The notes beneath the pieces were generated by a model that was not told where the DNA came from, searched no databases, and saw only the letters and a program-made list of their open reading frames with translations. The position numbers and the translations under genes are program-made. Positions 1-6,551 of a stretch of DNA of 64,000 nucleotides are shown piece by piece; position 1 is the first letter of the stretch; the number at the start of each line of letters is the position of its first letter. Source of the DNA: Planctomycetota bacterium (GTDB lineage Bacteria; Planctomycetota; Phycisphaerae; Phycisphaerales; UBA1924); NCBI GenBank assembly GCA_017303555.1, contig JAFLCN010000010.1, positions 62,001 through 126,000 on the forward strand, written 5' to 3'.

Positions 1-1
1 C

Positions 2-205
2 GTCCTTTCCGCGCAGCGCCAGCTCTTCCTCTCGGAGGATGCCCTCGTCCAGAGCGAAGCAAACGTCTCGACCAGCCTCGTCGCGCTCTACAAAGCCCTC
101 GGCGGCGGCTGGGGCCTCGAAGACGGCGAGCCCGGCGCCGGCCCGCCCGATGCACGCCCCGTCGCATCAACCCCACCCGCCGATACATCCGCACCGACGC
201 AATAG
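2..205 (+). CDS. C-terminal end of RND-type outer membrane efflux protein (NodT/OprM family), partial
   Basis: An open frame enters from the left edge and stops at TAG 203-205. It encodes about 67 residues beginning VLSAQRQLFLSEDALVQSEA and continuing through an LVALYKALGGGW motif. That pattern (a long helix with LxxAxxxLxxA spacing followed by LYKALGGGW) is typical of the last helix of TolC/OprM-like outer-membrane factors, which form the exit duct of tripartite RND pumps. A Pro/Ala/Thr-rich tail of about 25 residues follows, which is common in this family. The adaptor and permease that would partner it presumably lie to the left; the RND operon at 40051-44507 is far away and has no outer-membrane factor next to it. 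It is convergent with lysK. The family call is good; the substrate is unknown. Confidence 0.8.
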   Translation, partial: VLSAQRQLFLSEDALVQSEANVSTSLVALYKALGGGWGLEDGEPGAGPPDARPVASTPPADTSAPTQ

Positions 206-227
206 AAAGCCAGAGCCAGGATCCGTT

Positions 228-396
<169 letters not shown>

Positions 397-398
<2 letters not shown>

Positions 399-1587
399 AC
401 AGGAGATCTCCCGCGATCGCCTCGATCGCTCGAGTCAAAATCCTGATCGACGCGAGGTACTCCGAAATTCGGATGTGCTCGTTGGGCGTGTGATCCAGCG
501 AACTGTCGCCGGGCCCGTACGCCGCGATCGGGCAATTCCAGATCGGCCCGATCACATTCATGTCCGATGTTCCCGTCTTCAGCTTCGGCGTCGGTGTCAT
601 TCCGAAGCCCCCTCCCCGATGTAAGCGGGGGTTGGGGGTGGGAGAGTGTTGAGGCAGTTGTTCACGACCAACGGAAGTCTCCGATCGGATCGCACCCATC
701 AACGCCCGCACAACAACATTGCTCCGATCCGCCACATGCGCCACTTCATGCCCGACGAAATGCCAGTTCGACCGAGCGCCGATGTTCGAGGTTGCCTCTG
801 CGCAGATCGCTTCGAGCTCCGTCGGCAGGACACCCGGCGGAATACGAAACCCAATCGTCAGCACGGCGCGGTCCGCGAGGCCGTCGTGATCGGAATGGAT
901 CGAGCGCAGCCGCGTCTGGACCTGATCGAAGATGCGATTTGAGCCGGCGGTTCGCGCCTCGCACGCGGCACGCACGCGCGACCAGACCTCGAAGGCGAGT
1001 TCCGCCGCGGTCGCCTCGGGGCCCGCGGAGTGCGATGAATCGGTTTCGAGATCGAGCCTGGCGATCAAGCGGCCCTTGTATCCGAGGGTGACGCCCTCGA
1101 CGCCGCTGGGTTCGCCGATGATGCACGCATCGGCTCGGTAGTTGGTTGCCGCGAAGCGTGCGCCTTTGGAGGTCGCGGATTCTTCTTCGACGGCGCCGAT
1201 GACGCGGACGCGTACGCCGGGAGGCAGTGCCGCCCGACCCGCCGCGATGGTGAATGCCGCGAGCGGGCCTTTGGCATCCACGCTGCCCCGGCCGTAGAAA
1301 ACATCGCCCTCCATCCGCACGGGAACAACGCCCGGCACGGTATCGATGTGCCCGAGCAGAACGATCTCGGTTGCATCCGGCGACCGATCGCCCCGCACGC
1401 CCACAGCGCTGCCGCTGGCGTCGATGAAGGATTCAAGCCCGAGCGCGGACATGCGGGCGGTGAGCAGTGCGGCACAGGCGTGCTCGTGCATGCTGAGGCT
1501 GGGCGTCGAGACGAGATCGACGAGCAACTGCGTCGCCTGCGCGTCGGTGATCGTGCGGGCATCGGTTTGCGTCCGTGTGGCGGTCAT
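397..1587 (-). CDS. lysK: [LysW]-lysine/ornithine hydrolase (LysK, ArgE/DapE M20 family)
   Basis: A 396-residue M20 zinc peptidase family protein. It would release lysine (or ornithine) from the carrier protein LysW, the last step of LysW-mediated synthesis. Expected metal-site elements are visible: LLGHIDTVPG with His80 and Asp82, GSVDAKG with Asp104, GAVEEES with the Glu pair near 134-136, IGEPSG with Glu159, and a C-terminal GDSSLDHTP His. The KTGTSDMN motif is characteristic of the LysK/ArgE group working on LysW. Residues of about 311-333 are an extra low-complexity segment, Pro/Gly-rich, placed just before KTGTSDMN and apparently encoded by an inserted repeat. The gene starts 4 nt inside the lysZ stop region and is last in the operon. 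Whether lysine or ornithine is the product cannot be read from this gene. Confidence 0.9.
589..657. repeat. Palindromic GC-rich segment inserted in the lysK reading frame
   Basis: This stretch encodes an extra Pro/Gly/Arg segment in LysK between the VGREQLP and KTGTSDMN regions, where family members normally run straight through. It contains ccccg-N7-cgggg, able to form a hairpin, and the string tcccacccccaa on the minus strand. The same string starts the odd segment in the HupE-like gene at 14029-14068. It keeps the frame open, as protein-coding palindromic elements do. Confidence 0.5.
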
Positions 1588-2411
1588 TCGATGACGGTTC
1601 CCACGCCGAGCAGCGCCTCGGTGATCGGGCTGCGCCGGCGGGCATCGCCGATGACGACGCGCCGGACGCCACGCTCGAGCGCTTCACTCGCGCCGAGGAC
1701 CTTCTTCTTCATGCGCCCCTGTGCCGCGGACTGGGCGGCTTCGATCTGCGACTTGGGCAAGCGATCGATCAGCGACGATTCATCGGGGAACTTCGCGAGC
1801 AATCCCGGCACGTTGCTGAGGAGGAGCAGATTCCGGGCGCCGAGCGCTGCGGCGGTCATCGCCGCGGCGCGGTCTGCATCCACATTGATCGGTTCGCCCC
1901 CGAAACTCACGGCGGGCGGCGAAAGCACGGGAGTAAGCCCGGCATCGAGCAGCGTGCGGAGCAGGGTGACGTTCACCTCGCTGACCGCGCCCGTGAAATC
2001 ATCGCGAACGACGGTCACGCGGCCGTCCACAACGGCGCGGATCGCGGCCTTTCGTTCGCCTCGCCAGATGCCGCCGTCCATCCCCGACAAACCGATGGCG
2101 CGAACGCCATGACCCTGCAACTGTTCGACAATCTGCTGGTTGAGCAGACCCCGGCAGGCCATCTGCATGATCTCGAGCGTTCGACGATCGGTTCGGCGGC
2201 TGGTGTGCCCGCTCGGGCTGGTGATGAACTGCGATGGGTGGCCGAGCGCTTCGGCGAGTTCGTTGGTGTGCTCGGAGCCGCCGTGCACGATGACGATGCG
2301 CTGGCCCCGGCCGAGCAACTCCGCCGCGTCGCGGCAGAAGCTGCGCGGGTCCTTGCCAACGCTGCCGCCAAGCTTGACGACGGAAACTTCGTATGGATGA
2401 GAGGTTGTCAT
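1584..2411 (-). CDS. lysZ: [LysW]-aminoadipate/glutamate kinase (LysZ, amino-acid kinase family)
   Basis: A 275-residue amino-acid kinase fold protein related to N-acetylglutamate kinase (ArgB). It phosphorylates the side-chain carboxyl of LysW-bound aminoadipate or glutamate. The phosphate-binding KLGGS motif is at the N-terminus, followed by IVIVHGG, and the C-terminal half has the LLLLSNVPGLL strand of the nucleotide-binding region. It lacks the N-terminal extension of arginine-feedback-inhibited kinases, as expected of the LysW-dependent type. It overlaps lysK by 4 nt and follows lysY by 15 nt, so the operon is translationally compact. Confidence 0.9.
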   Translation of the reverse strand: MTTSHPYEVSVVKLGGSVGKDPRSFCRDAAELLGRGQRIVIVHGGSEHTNELAEALGHPSQFITSPSGHTSRRTDRRTLEIMQMACRGLLNQQIVEQLQGHGVRAIGLSGMDGGIWRGERKAAIRAVVDGRVTVVRDDFTGAVSEVNVTLLRTLLDAGLTPVLSPPAVSFGGEPINVDADRAAAMTAAALGARNLLLLSNVPGLLAKFPDESSLIDRLPKSQIEAAQSAAQGRMKKKVLGASEALERGVRRVVIGDARRRSPITEALLGVGTVIE

Positions 2412-2426
2412 GGTTCAGTTCGCAGT

Positions 2427-3473
2427 TCAGATCGGATGGAGGCCGGTGAATGTGAGCCCTTGGGTTTCTTCAAAGCCGCACATCAGGTTCATGCACTGCA
2501 CGGCAGAACCGGCAGCGCCCTTCATGAGATTGTCGATGGCGGAAAGAACGACGATGCGATCGGAGTGGGGGTCGCACTCGAAGCCGATATCGCAGTAGTT
2601 GGTTCCCGCGAGAATCTTGGGTTCGGGGTAACGGTGGATGCCGGAGCGATCCTTGACGAGACGGACGAACGGCTCGTTGCGGAACGCTTCGCGGAAGAGC
2701 TTCCAAAGCGTCTTCTCTTCGAGCTTCTGCATCGGCGTGATGTGCGCCGTGCAGAGCACGCCACGCACCAACTCAACCGATGTGATGCTCATGTGCAGGT
2801 CGAAGCTGCCGTAGACATCCATCAGTTCCTGCTTCACTTCCGCCTGATGCCGGTGGCCGGTTGGCGCGAACGAGCGCACGCTGCCGGAGCGCTCCGGGTG
2901 GTGGCTCGAGGGCGACGACGCGTTGCCTGCCTCCGACGAACCCACCTTGAGATCGGCAACCACCGACTTGATCAACCCGGCCTTTGCGAGCGGCAGAAGC
3001 GCGAGGTTGATTGCGGTCGCGTTACAGCCGACGCCGCTCGCGAGCCGCGCGTTCGCGAGTTGCGTGCGGCGAAGTTCGGGCAGGCCGTAGACAAAGCGAT
3101 CGAGCCATGCGGGCTGGGGGTGCGGGGCGTCGTACCAGCGCTGGTACTGGGCCGAATCGCGCAGGCGAAAGTCGGCCGAGAGATCGATCACGCGGTGCGC
3201 GAGCGAGGTGAAACGCTCGATCTGGCCGCTCGCTTCACCGTGGGGCATGCACAGGAAGAGCAAATCGCACGCTTCGAGCTGATCGGGCGAGATGAACTGG
3301 AGCGTGGTGCGCCCGCGCAGGTTCGGGTGCGTGCTGTAGACGTAGTTGCCGGCCTGCTGGCGGGAGGTGATCTGTGAAACCTTCACGCCCGGATGATCGA
3401 GCAGCAGCCGCAGGACTTCGCCTCCGCCGTAGCCCGAACCACCGACAATCGAAACCCGCAAGGGCGAACTCAT
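2427..3473 (-). CDS. lysY: [LysW]-aminoadipate/glutamate semialdehyde reductase (LysY, ArgC family)
   Basis: A 348-residue NADPH-dependent reductase that turns the LysW-bound acyl phosphate into the semialdehyde. The dinucleotide-binding motif GGSGYGGGEVLRLL is near residue 11, and the catalytic cysteine is in SGVGCNATAINLAL (Cys150). The segment KVGSSEAGN followed by SHHPERSG and PTGHRH is, as I recall the family, the hallmark that separates LysY-type from classical ArgC enzymes, so it is native and not an insertion. It overlaps lysX by 4 nt. Confidence 0.9.
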   Translation of the reverse strand: MSSPLRVSIVGGSGYGGGEVLRLLLDHPGVKVSQITSRQQAGNYVYSTHPNLRGRTTLQFISPDQLEACDLLFLCMPHGEASGQIERFTSLAHRVIDLSADFRLRDSAQYQRWYDAPHPQPAWLDRFVYGLPELRRTQLANARLASGVGCNATAINLALLPLAKAGLIKSVVADLKVGSSEAGNASSPSSHHPERSGSVRSFAPTGHRHQAEVKQELMDVYGSFDLHMSITSVELVRGVLCTAHITPMQKLEEKTLWKLFREAFRNEPFVRLVKDRSGIHRYPEPKILAGTNYCDIGFECDPHSDRIVVLSAIDNLMKGAAGSAVQCMNLMCGFEETQGLTFTGLHPI

Positions 3474-4402
3474 GCGACCCCCACAGGACCGGAGGTGAAG
3501 GAAGTGGGTGCGATTGCCGCGGCCTGCGAAGCACGGTTGACGCTGCGGCGTTCGGCGATGTTCAGTACGTAATCGACCATGCGGGCCGGGATATCAACGC
3601 CGGTCGTCGCGATCGAGTTGCGGAACTCCATCGTGTGGTTCACTTCGCTGACCAGCGGACGTCCTTCTTCGGTCTCGAGCAGGTCGATCGCGAGCAGTGC
3701 ACCGGCTTGTCCGGCCATTGCGCGAGCAGTTCTCCGGCAAAGGTCGTCGATTTCCGGTGTGATCTGGAAGCCTGCCGCCTGCCCGCCGCGCGCAGTGTTG
3801 GTGATCCAGTGTGCGCTCCGGCGTTCAATGGCGGCAATCGGCGTCGTGCCGACGACGAACACCCGCAGGTCACGGCCGGGCTTGTTCACGTGCTCCTGGA
3901 TGTAGAAGACTCCGTGCTGCACCGAGCCGAGGGTGGACTTGTGCTCCACAATCGCTTCCGCGGCATCGCGATCGTTCACCCGGGCGAGCAATCGACCCCA
4001 CGAGCCGACGGCGGGCTTGAGCACGACCGGGTAGCCCATTTGCTCGATCGCTTCGAGGGCGGTTTCCGGGTCGAGTGCGACGCGTACTCGGGGGGTTGCG
4101 ATTCCGTTGCGGGCGAGGATCAGCGAAGTGGTGAGCTTGTCGCCGCAGGCTTCGATCACCGCGCTCGGGTTGATGCACGGAATCCCGAACGATTCGAGCA
4201 CGCGCACGGCGGTGGTCGCCTGCGTCTGGCTGACGCAGCGTTCGAAGACCGCATCGAAGCGCTGCCAGGGCGTTGGGTCGTGGATCTCGGCCTGGAACTT
4301 GTTGACGTCGAGGAGCTCAAGGTCGATGTTGCGACGCTCGAGTTCTTCGATGAGGAGGCGTTCTTCAACGCGAACGCGGGAGTAGAGAAGGCCGATGCGC
4401 AT
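3470..4402 (-). CDS. lysX: [LysW]-aminoadipate/glutamate ligase (LysX, RimK-type ATP-grasp)
   Basis: A 310-residue ATP-grasp ligase that joins the amino group of 2-aminoadipate (or glutamate) to the C-terminal glutamate of LysW. The visible ATP-grasp elements are VVLKPAVGSWGR (lysine plus nucleotide loop) and VSEVNHTMEFRNS (metal-binding Glu and Asn). The TTGVDIP motif next to the metal site closely resembles my recollection of Thermus LysX, which would favour aminoadipate, but specificity motifs were not compared formally. The start is next to a TCTTCTCTTCTTCGG purine/pyrimidine spacer with no strong ribosome-binding site, and the 131 nt between lysW and lysX contain a half inverted repeat. 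Confidence 0.9.
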   Translation of the reverse strand: MRIGLLYSRVRVEERLLIEELERRNIDLELLDVNKFQAEIHDPTPWQRFDAVFERCVSQTQATTAVRVLESFGIPCINPSAVIEACGDKLTTSLILARNGIATPRVRVALDPETALEAIEQMGYPVVLKPAVGSWGRLLARVNDRDAAEAIVEHKSTLGSVQHGVFYIQEHVNKPGRDLRVFVVGTTPIAAIERRSAHWITNTARGGQAAGFQITPEIDDLCRRTARAMAGQAGALLAIDLLETEEGRPLVSEVNHTMEFRNSIATTGVDIPARMVDYVLNIAERRSVNRASQAAAIAPTSFTSGPVGVA

Positions 4403-4428
4403 GGTCGCTCCGAAGAAGAGAAGACGGG

Positions 4429-4465
4429 TTCACCAAAGAGAGCACAGAGAGCACGGAGAGAGACA
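4429..4465. repeat. Half copy of the CACAGAG-type repeat
   Basis: One arm only: caccaaagagagcacagaga followed by gcacggagagagaca. No complementary arm is present within 200 nt. It lies inside the operon between lysW and lysX, so it is transcribed. Confidence 0.6.
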
Positions 4466-4533
4466 GGGGGAGGGGTTGAAGACAGGGAAGGCATGAGGCA
4501 GGAGGCATCGAGGCATCGAGTGCCGGAGGGAAT

Positions 4534-4725
4534 TCACTCGCCCCAGTCTTCCTGGACTTCGGGGGCGAGTTCGAGGGTGATGGGGTCGAGGGCGGTGACT
4601 TCGAGCTCGGCGCTGCAATCCGGGCAGCGGACGACTTCGCCCTGGAGTGGGCGACGCGCGAAGGGGACATTGGCTTCGCATTCGGGGCAGGTGCAGGCGG
4701 TTGCGGTGGTGGGGGTCGCGGACAT
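4534..4725 (-). CDS. lysW: LysW amino-group carrier protein
   Basis: A 63-residue protein. Cys13-x2-Cys16 and Cys34-x2-Cys37 form the zinc-ribbon half, then comes an acidic second half (LEVTALDPITLELAPEVQ) ending in EDWGE. The EDWGE tail is diagnostic: the alpha-amino group of the substrate is coupled to the last glutamate, which then carries it through LysX, LysZ, LysY and LysK. The start is preceded by AGGAGT at good spacing on the minus strand. The gene is first in its operon and begins only 27 nt after an intrinsic terminator hairpin. Confidence 0.96.
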   Translation of the reverse strand: MSATPTTATACTCPECEANVPFARRPLQGEVVRCPDCSAELEVTALDPITLELAPEVQEDWGE

Positions 4726-4752
4726 CGGGATACTCCTGAAAAGTGGGACACG

Positions 4753-4778
4753 AAAAAAACCGCGGGGTAAACCCGCGG
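4753..4778 (-). terminator. Intrinsic terminator/attenuator directly upstream of lysW
   Basis: Read on the minus strand, ccgcggg-tttac-cccgcgg forms a 7-bp all-GC stem with a 5-nt loop followed at once by seven T. It ends 27 nt before the lysW start codon and reads in the same direction as lysW, so it would stop transcription before the operon unless antiterminated. Similar short GC palindromes can be repeat-derived, so regulation is an inference. Confidence 0.7.
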
Positions 4779-4817
4779 CTGCAAAAGCAGTGCGGGCCAG
4801 CCTTGTCGGCCGGCCCG
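4779..4817 (-). other. Two further hairpins in the lysW leader
   Basis: ctgc-aaaa-gcag (4779-4790) lies directly 5' of the terminator stem on the minus strand. Before it lies a 10-bp stem, cgggccagcc / ggccggcccg with a 5-nt loop (4793-4817, one G-U pair). Together with the terminator they form three consecutive hairpins, a layout expected of an attenuator. Confidence 0.6.
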
Positions 4818-4843
4818 GGAACGATCAGTGGATCAGGGGGATC

Positions 4844-4918
4844 TCAACCGAGCGAAGGGACAGCCGACGAGCTTTTCAGCTCTTTCGATTTGCCCTGTTT
4901 GCTGCTGGTGAGTGTCAT
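4844..4918 (-). CDS. Possible 24-residue leader peptide of the lysW operon
   Basis: ATG at 4918-4916 to TGA at 4846-4844 encodes MTLTSSKQGKSKELKSSSAV plus PSLG. Four of the first fifteen residues are lysine, all with AAA codons, although neighbouring genes in this GC-rich genome mostly use AAG. It lies about 25 nt after the predicted transcription start and before three hairpins and a terminator. No clear Shine-Dalgarno sequence precedes it, which is the main weakness. It could also be untranslated leader RNA. Confidence 0.35.
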   Translation of the reverse strand: MTLTSSKQGKSKELKSSSAVPSLG

Positions 4919-4949
4919 GATGAAGTCTATCGGCGAATTTCGGACAGCA

Positions 4950-4978
4950 ATACAAGGCGCGGTTGTTGCCGACGTCAA
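4950..4978 (-). promoter_or_regulatory. Candidate promoter for the lysW operon
   Basis: On the minus strand TTGACG (4978-4973) and TTGTAT (4955-4950) are separated by exactly 17 nt. Initiation would fall near 4943, giving a leader of about 215 nt before lysW. The -35 is strong and the -10 weak. Confidence 0.4.
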
Positions 4979-5000
4979 GTGGCGGGGGCAAAGGCAATTG

Positions 5001-5102
5001 TCACCGCAGAGTCGCAGAGGGCTCGGAGATGAGGACAGATGGTTGGGCGAACCGGCTCAGCACCACTGATTTTCTCCGCGTTCTCTGCGACTCTGCGGTG
5101 CA
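5001..5102. repeat. CACAGAG-type inverted repeat, copy 2
   Basis: The left arm tcaccgcagagtcgcagag and right arm ctctgcgactctgcggtg are nearly perfect reverse complements. They flank about 65 nt of spacer in the divergent gap between the lysW leader and the PTS genes. The gap of 4726-5169 holds the leader described above plus this element and no other gene I can support. Confidence 0.75.
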
Positions 5103-5123
5103 ATCCGGTTTTTATGTTTTCGG

Positions 5124-5134
5124 GTAGACTGCCC
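5124..5134 (+). promoter_or_regulatory. GTAGACTGCCC motif 46 nt upstream of the PTS start
   Basis: The 11-mer GTAGACTGCCC begins 46 nt before the EIIC start codon. The identical 11-mer begins 46 nt before the start of the amidohydrolase gene at 32715, and ATCCGGT lies 14 nt (here) or 9 nt (there) before it. TAGACT resembles a -10 box, so this may be a shared promoter. Confidence 0.4.
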
Positions 5135-5169
5135 TTCTCGCAATGTGAATCGATGGGGCCAATCTCCGC

Positions 5170-6255
5170 ATGATCACCGACTCGCTCAAACAACTTCGGC
5201 AGCACCTGCTTACGGGCGTTTCCTACGCGATTCCGTTTGTCGCGTGCGGGGGCATTCTGATTGCCGCGGCACTGGCCTTTGCGCCGCTGAACGACAAGAA
5301 CGCGCCCGATCCGAGCACGGTGCCGTTTCTGAAGTTCCTCCTAAGCATCGGCGTGACGTCGTTCACGTTGATGCTGCCGGTGCTGGCGATGTATATCGCG
5401 TATTCGATCGCCGGACGGCCGGCGCTCGTGCCCGGCGCGATCGGCGGATTTCTCTGCAACGACCTGCGCCCGCTGGTGCTCTTTGAAGAACCGCCGAAGG
5501 ACCCGTTGAGCGCCGGCTTCCTCGGTGCGATCGTGGTGGGGCTCTTCGCTGGCTACGTGGTTGCGCTGATTAAGACGATTCCGACGCACCGGCTCATCAA
5601 GCCGGTGATGCCGATTCTGATCATTCCGATTGTCTCGTCGCTGCTGGTGGGCGGGCTGCTGCTAGTTGTCGGGCCGCCCATCGTGCGGCTCATGGCGTGG
5701 ATGACTGCGGAATTGAACAACCTGCAAACGGGGAACGCCATCGTTCTCGCGGCGGTCATTGGCGCGATGATCGCGTTCGACATGGGTGGGCCGGTCAACA
5801 AGGTCGCGTTCTTCTTCTCGGTGGCGATGATCGCAAAGGGGAACTACCTGCCGATGGGGGCGTGTGCCGCAGCCATCTGCACGCCGCCGCTCGGCATGGG
5901 ATTGGCGACCATGATCTCGCGCCGGCTGTGGACGAACGAAGAGCGCGAGTCGGGATTGGCCGCTCTGGGGATGGGAACGATCGGGATCACGGAGGGCGCG
6001 ATTCCGTTTGCCGCGGCCGATCCGATTCGGGTGATTCCGTGTCTGATGGCCGGCTCGATTGTGGCGAGCGTGATCGCGATGCTGTCGGCTGTTGGAAATC
6101 ACGCGCCGCACGGCGGGCCGATCGTGCTGCCGGTGATTGATAACCGCGCGATGTATATCGTGGCCATCGTGGCCGGCATGGTGACGACGGCACTCTTGAT
6201 CAACTTGCTGAAGGCATTCTCGAAGAGGAATGCGCCGGCAGAGGAGATGGCATGA
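5170..6255 (+). CDS. PTS fructose-family EIIC permease component
   Basis: A 361-residue polytopic membrane protein with about nine to ten hydrophobic segments. It is the sugar-translocating EIIC domain of the fructose/mannitol PTS family: LLTGVSYAIPFVACGGILIA at residues 13-32, GFLGAIVVGLFAGYV, FDMGGPVNKVAF, and the GITEGAIPFAAADP segment seen in FruA-type EIIC. It overlaps the EIIB gene by 4 nt and ends 3 nt into it, so the two are coupled. In many bacteria EIIB and EIIC are fused; here they are separate. The substrate is not certain: this family also contains the mannosylglycerate transporter, and the linked GH38 mannosidase makes that worth considering. Confidence 0.9.
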   Translation: MITDSLKQLRQHLLTGVSYAIPFVACGGILIAAALAFAPLNDKNAPDPSTVPFLKFLLSIGVTSFTLMLPVLAMYIAYSIAGRPALVPGAIGGFLCNDLRPLVLFEEPPKDPLSAGFLGAIVVGLFAGYVVALIKTIPTHRLIKPVMPILIIPIVSSLLVGGLLLVVGPPIVRLMAWMTAELNNLQTGNAIVLAAVIGAMIAFDMGGPVNKVAFFFSVAMIAKGNYLPMGACAAAICTPPLGMGLATMISRRLWTNEERESGLAALGMGTIGITEGAIPFAAADPIRVIPCLMAGSIVASVIAMLSAVGNHAPHGGPIVLPVIDNRAMYIVAIVAGMVTTALLINLLKAFSKRNAPAEEMA

Positions 6256-6551
6256 AAATCGTTGGTGTAACGGCGTGTCCGACGGGAATTGCCCATACGT
6301 ACATGGCGGCAGAACAACTCGAAAAGGCCGCGAAGGCGGCGGGGCACCAGATCAAGGTGGAGACGCAGGGCTCGATGGGAATCGAGAACGAACTGAGCGC
6401 GGCGGACGTAAAAGGTGCGGATGTTGTGATCTTCGCCGTGGATATTGAAATTGAAAAGAAGGAGCGTTTCGAAGGGAAGAAAGTGATCAAGGTGGGGGTG
6501 ACCGAAGCGATCAAGAACCCGAATGGTGTGCTCGCCCGCGCGAGCGGGTGA
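6252..6551 (+). CDS. PTS fructose-family EIIB component
   Basis: A 99-residue cytoplasmic EIIB. The phospho-accepting cysteine is Cys9 in GVTACPTGIAHTYMAAE, the standard signature of fructose-type EIIB. It accepts phosphate from EIIA and passes it to the sugar carried by EIIC. Its length matches a complete single EIIB domain. It starts 4 nt before the EIIC stop and ends overlapping the GTG of the HPr-EI-EIIA gene. Confidence 0.93.
   Translation: MKIVGVTACPTGIAHTYMAAEQLEKAAKAAGHQIKVETQGSMGIENELSAADVKGADVVIFAVDIEIEKKERFEGKKVIKVGVTEAIKNPNGVLARASG

Noticed and set aside
2839..2960. The PERSG...PTGHRH segment of LysY as a possible inserted repeat
   Set aside because: As I recall, Thermus- and archaeal-type LysY proteins have the same segment, so it belongs to the family.
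4726..4950. Lysine riboswitch before lysW
   Set aside because: I find none of the conserved junction sequences of that aptamer; the region is better described as hairpins plus a small open frame.
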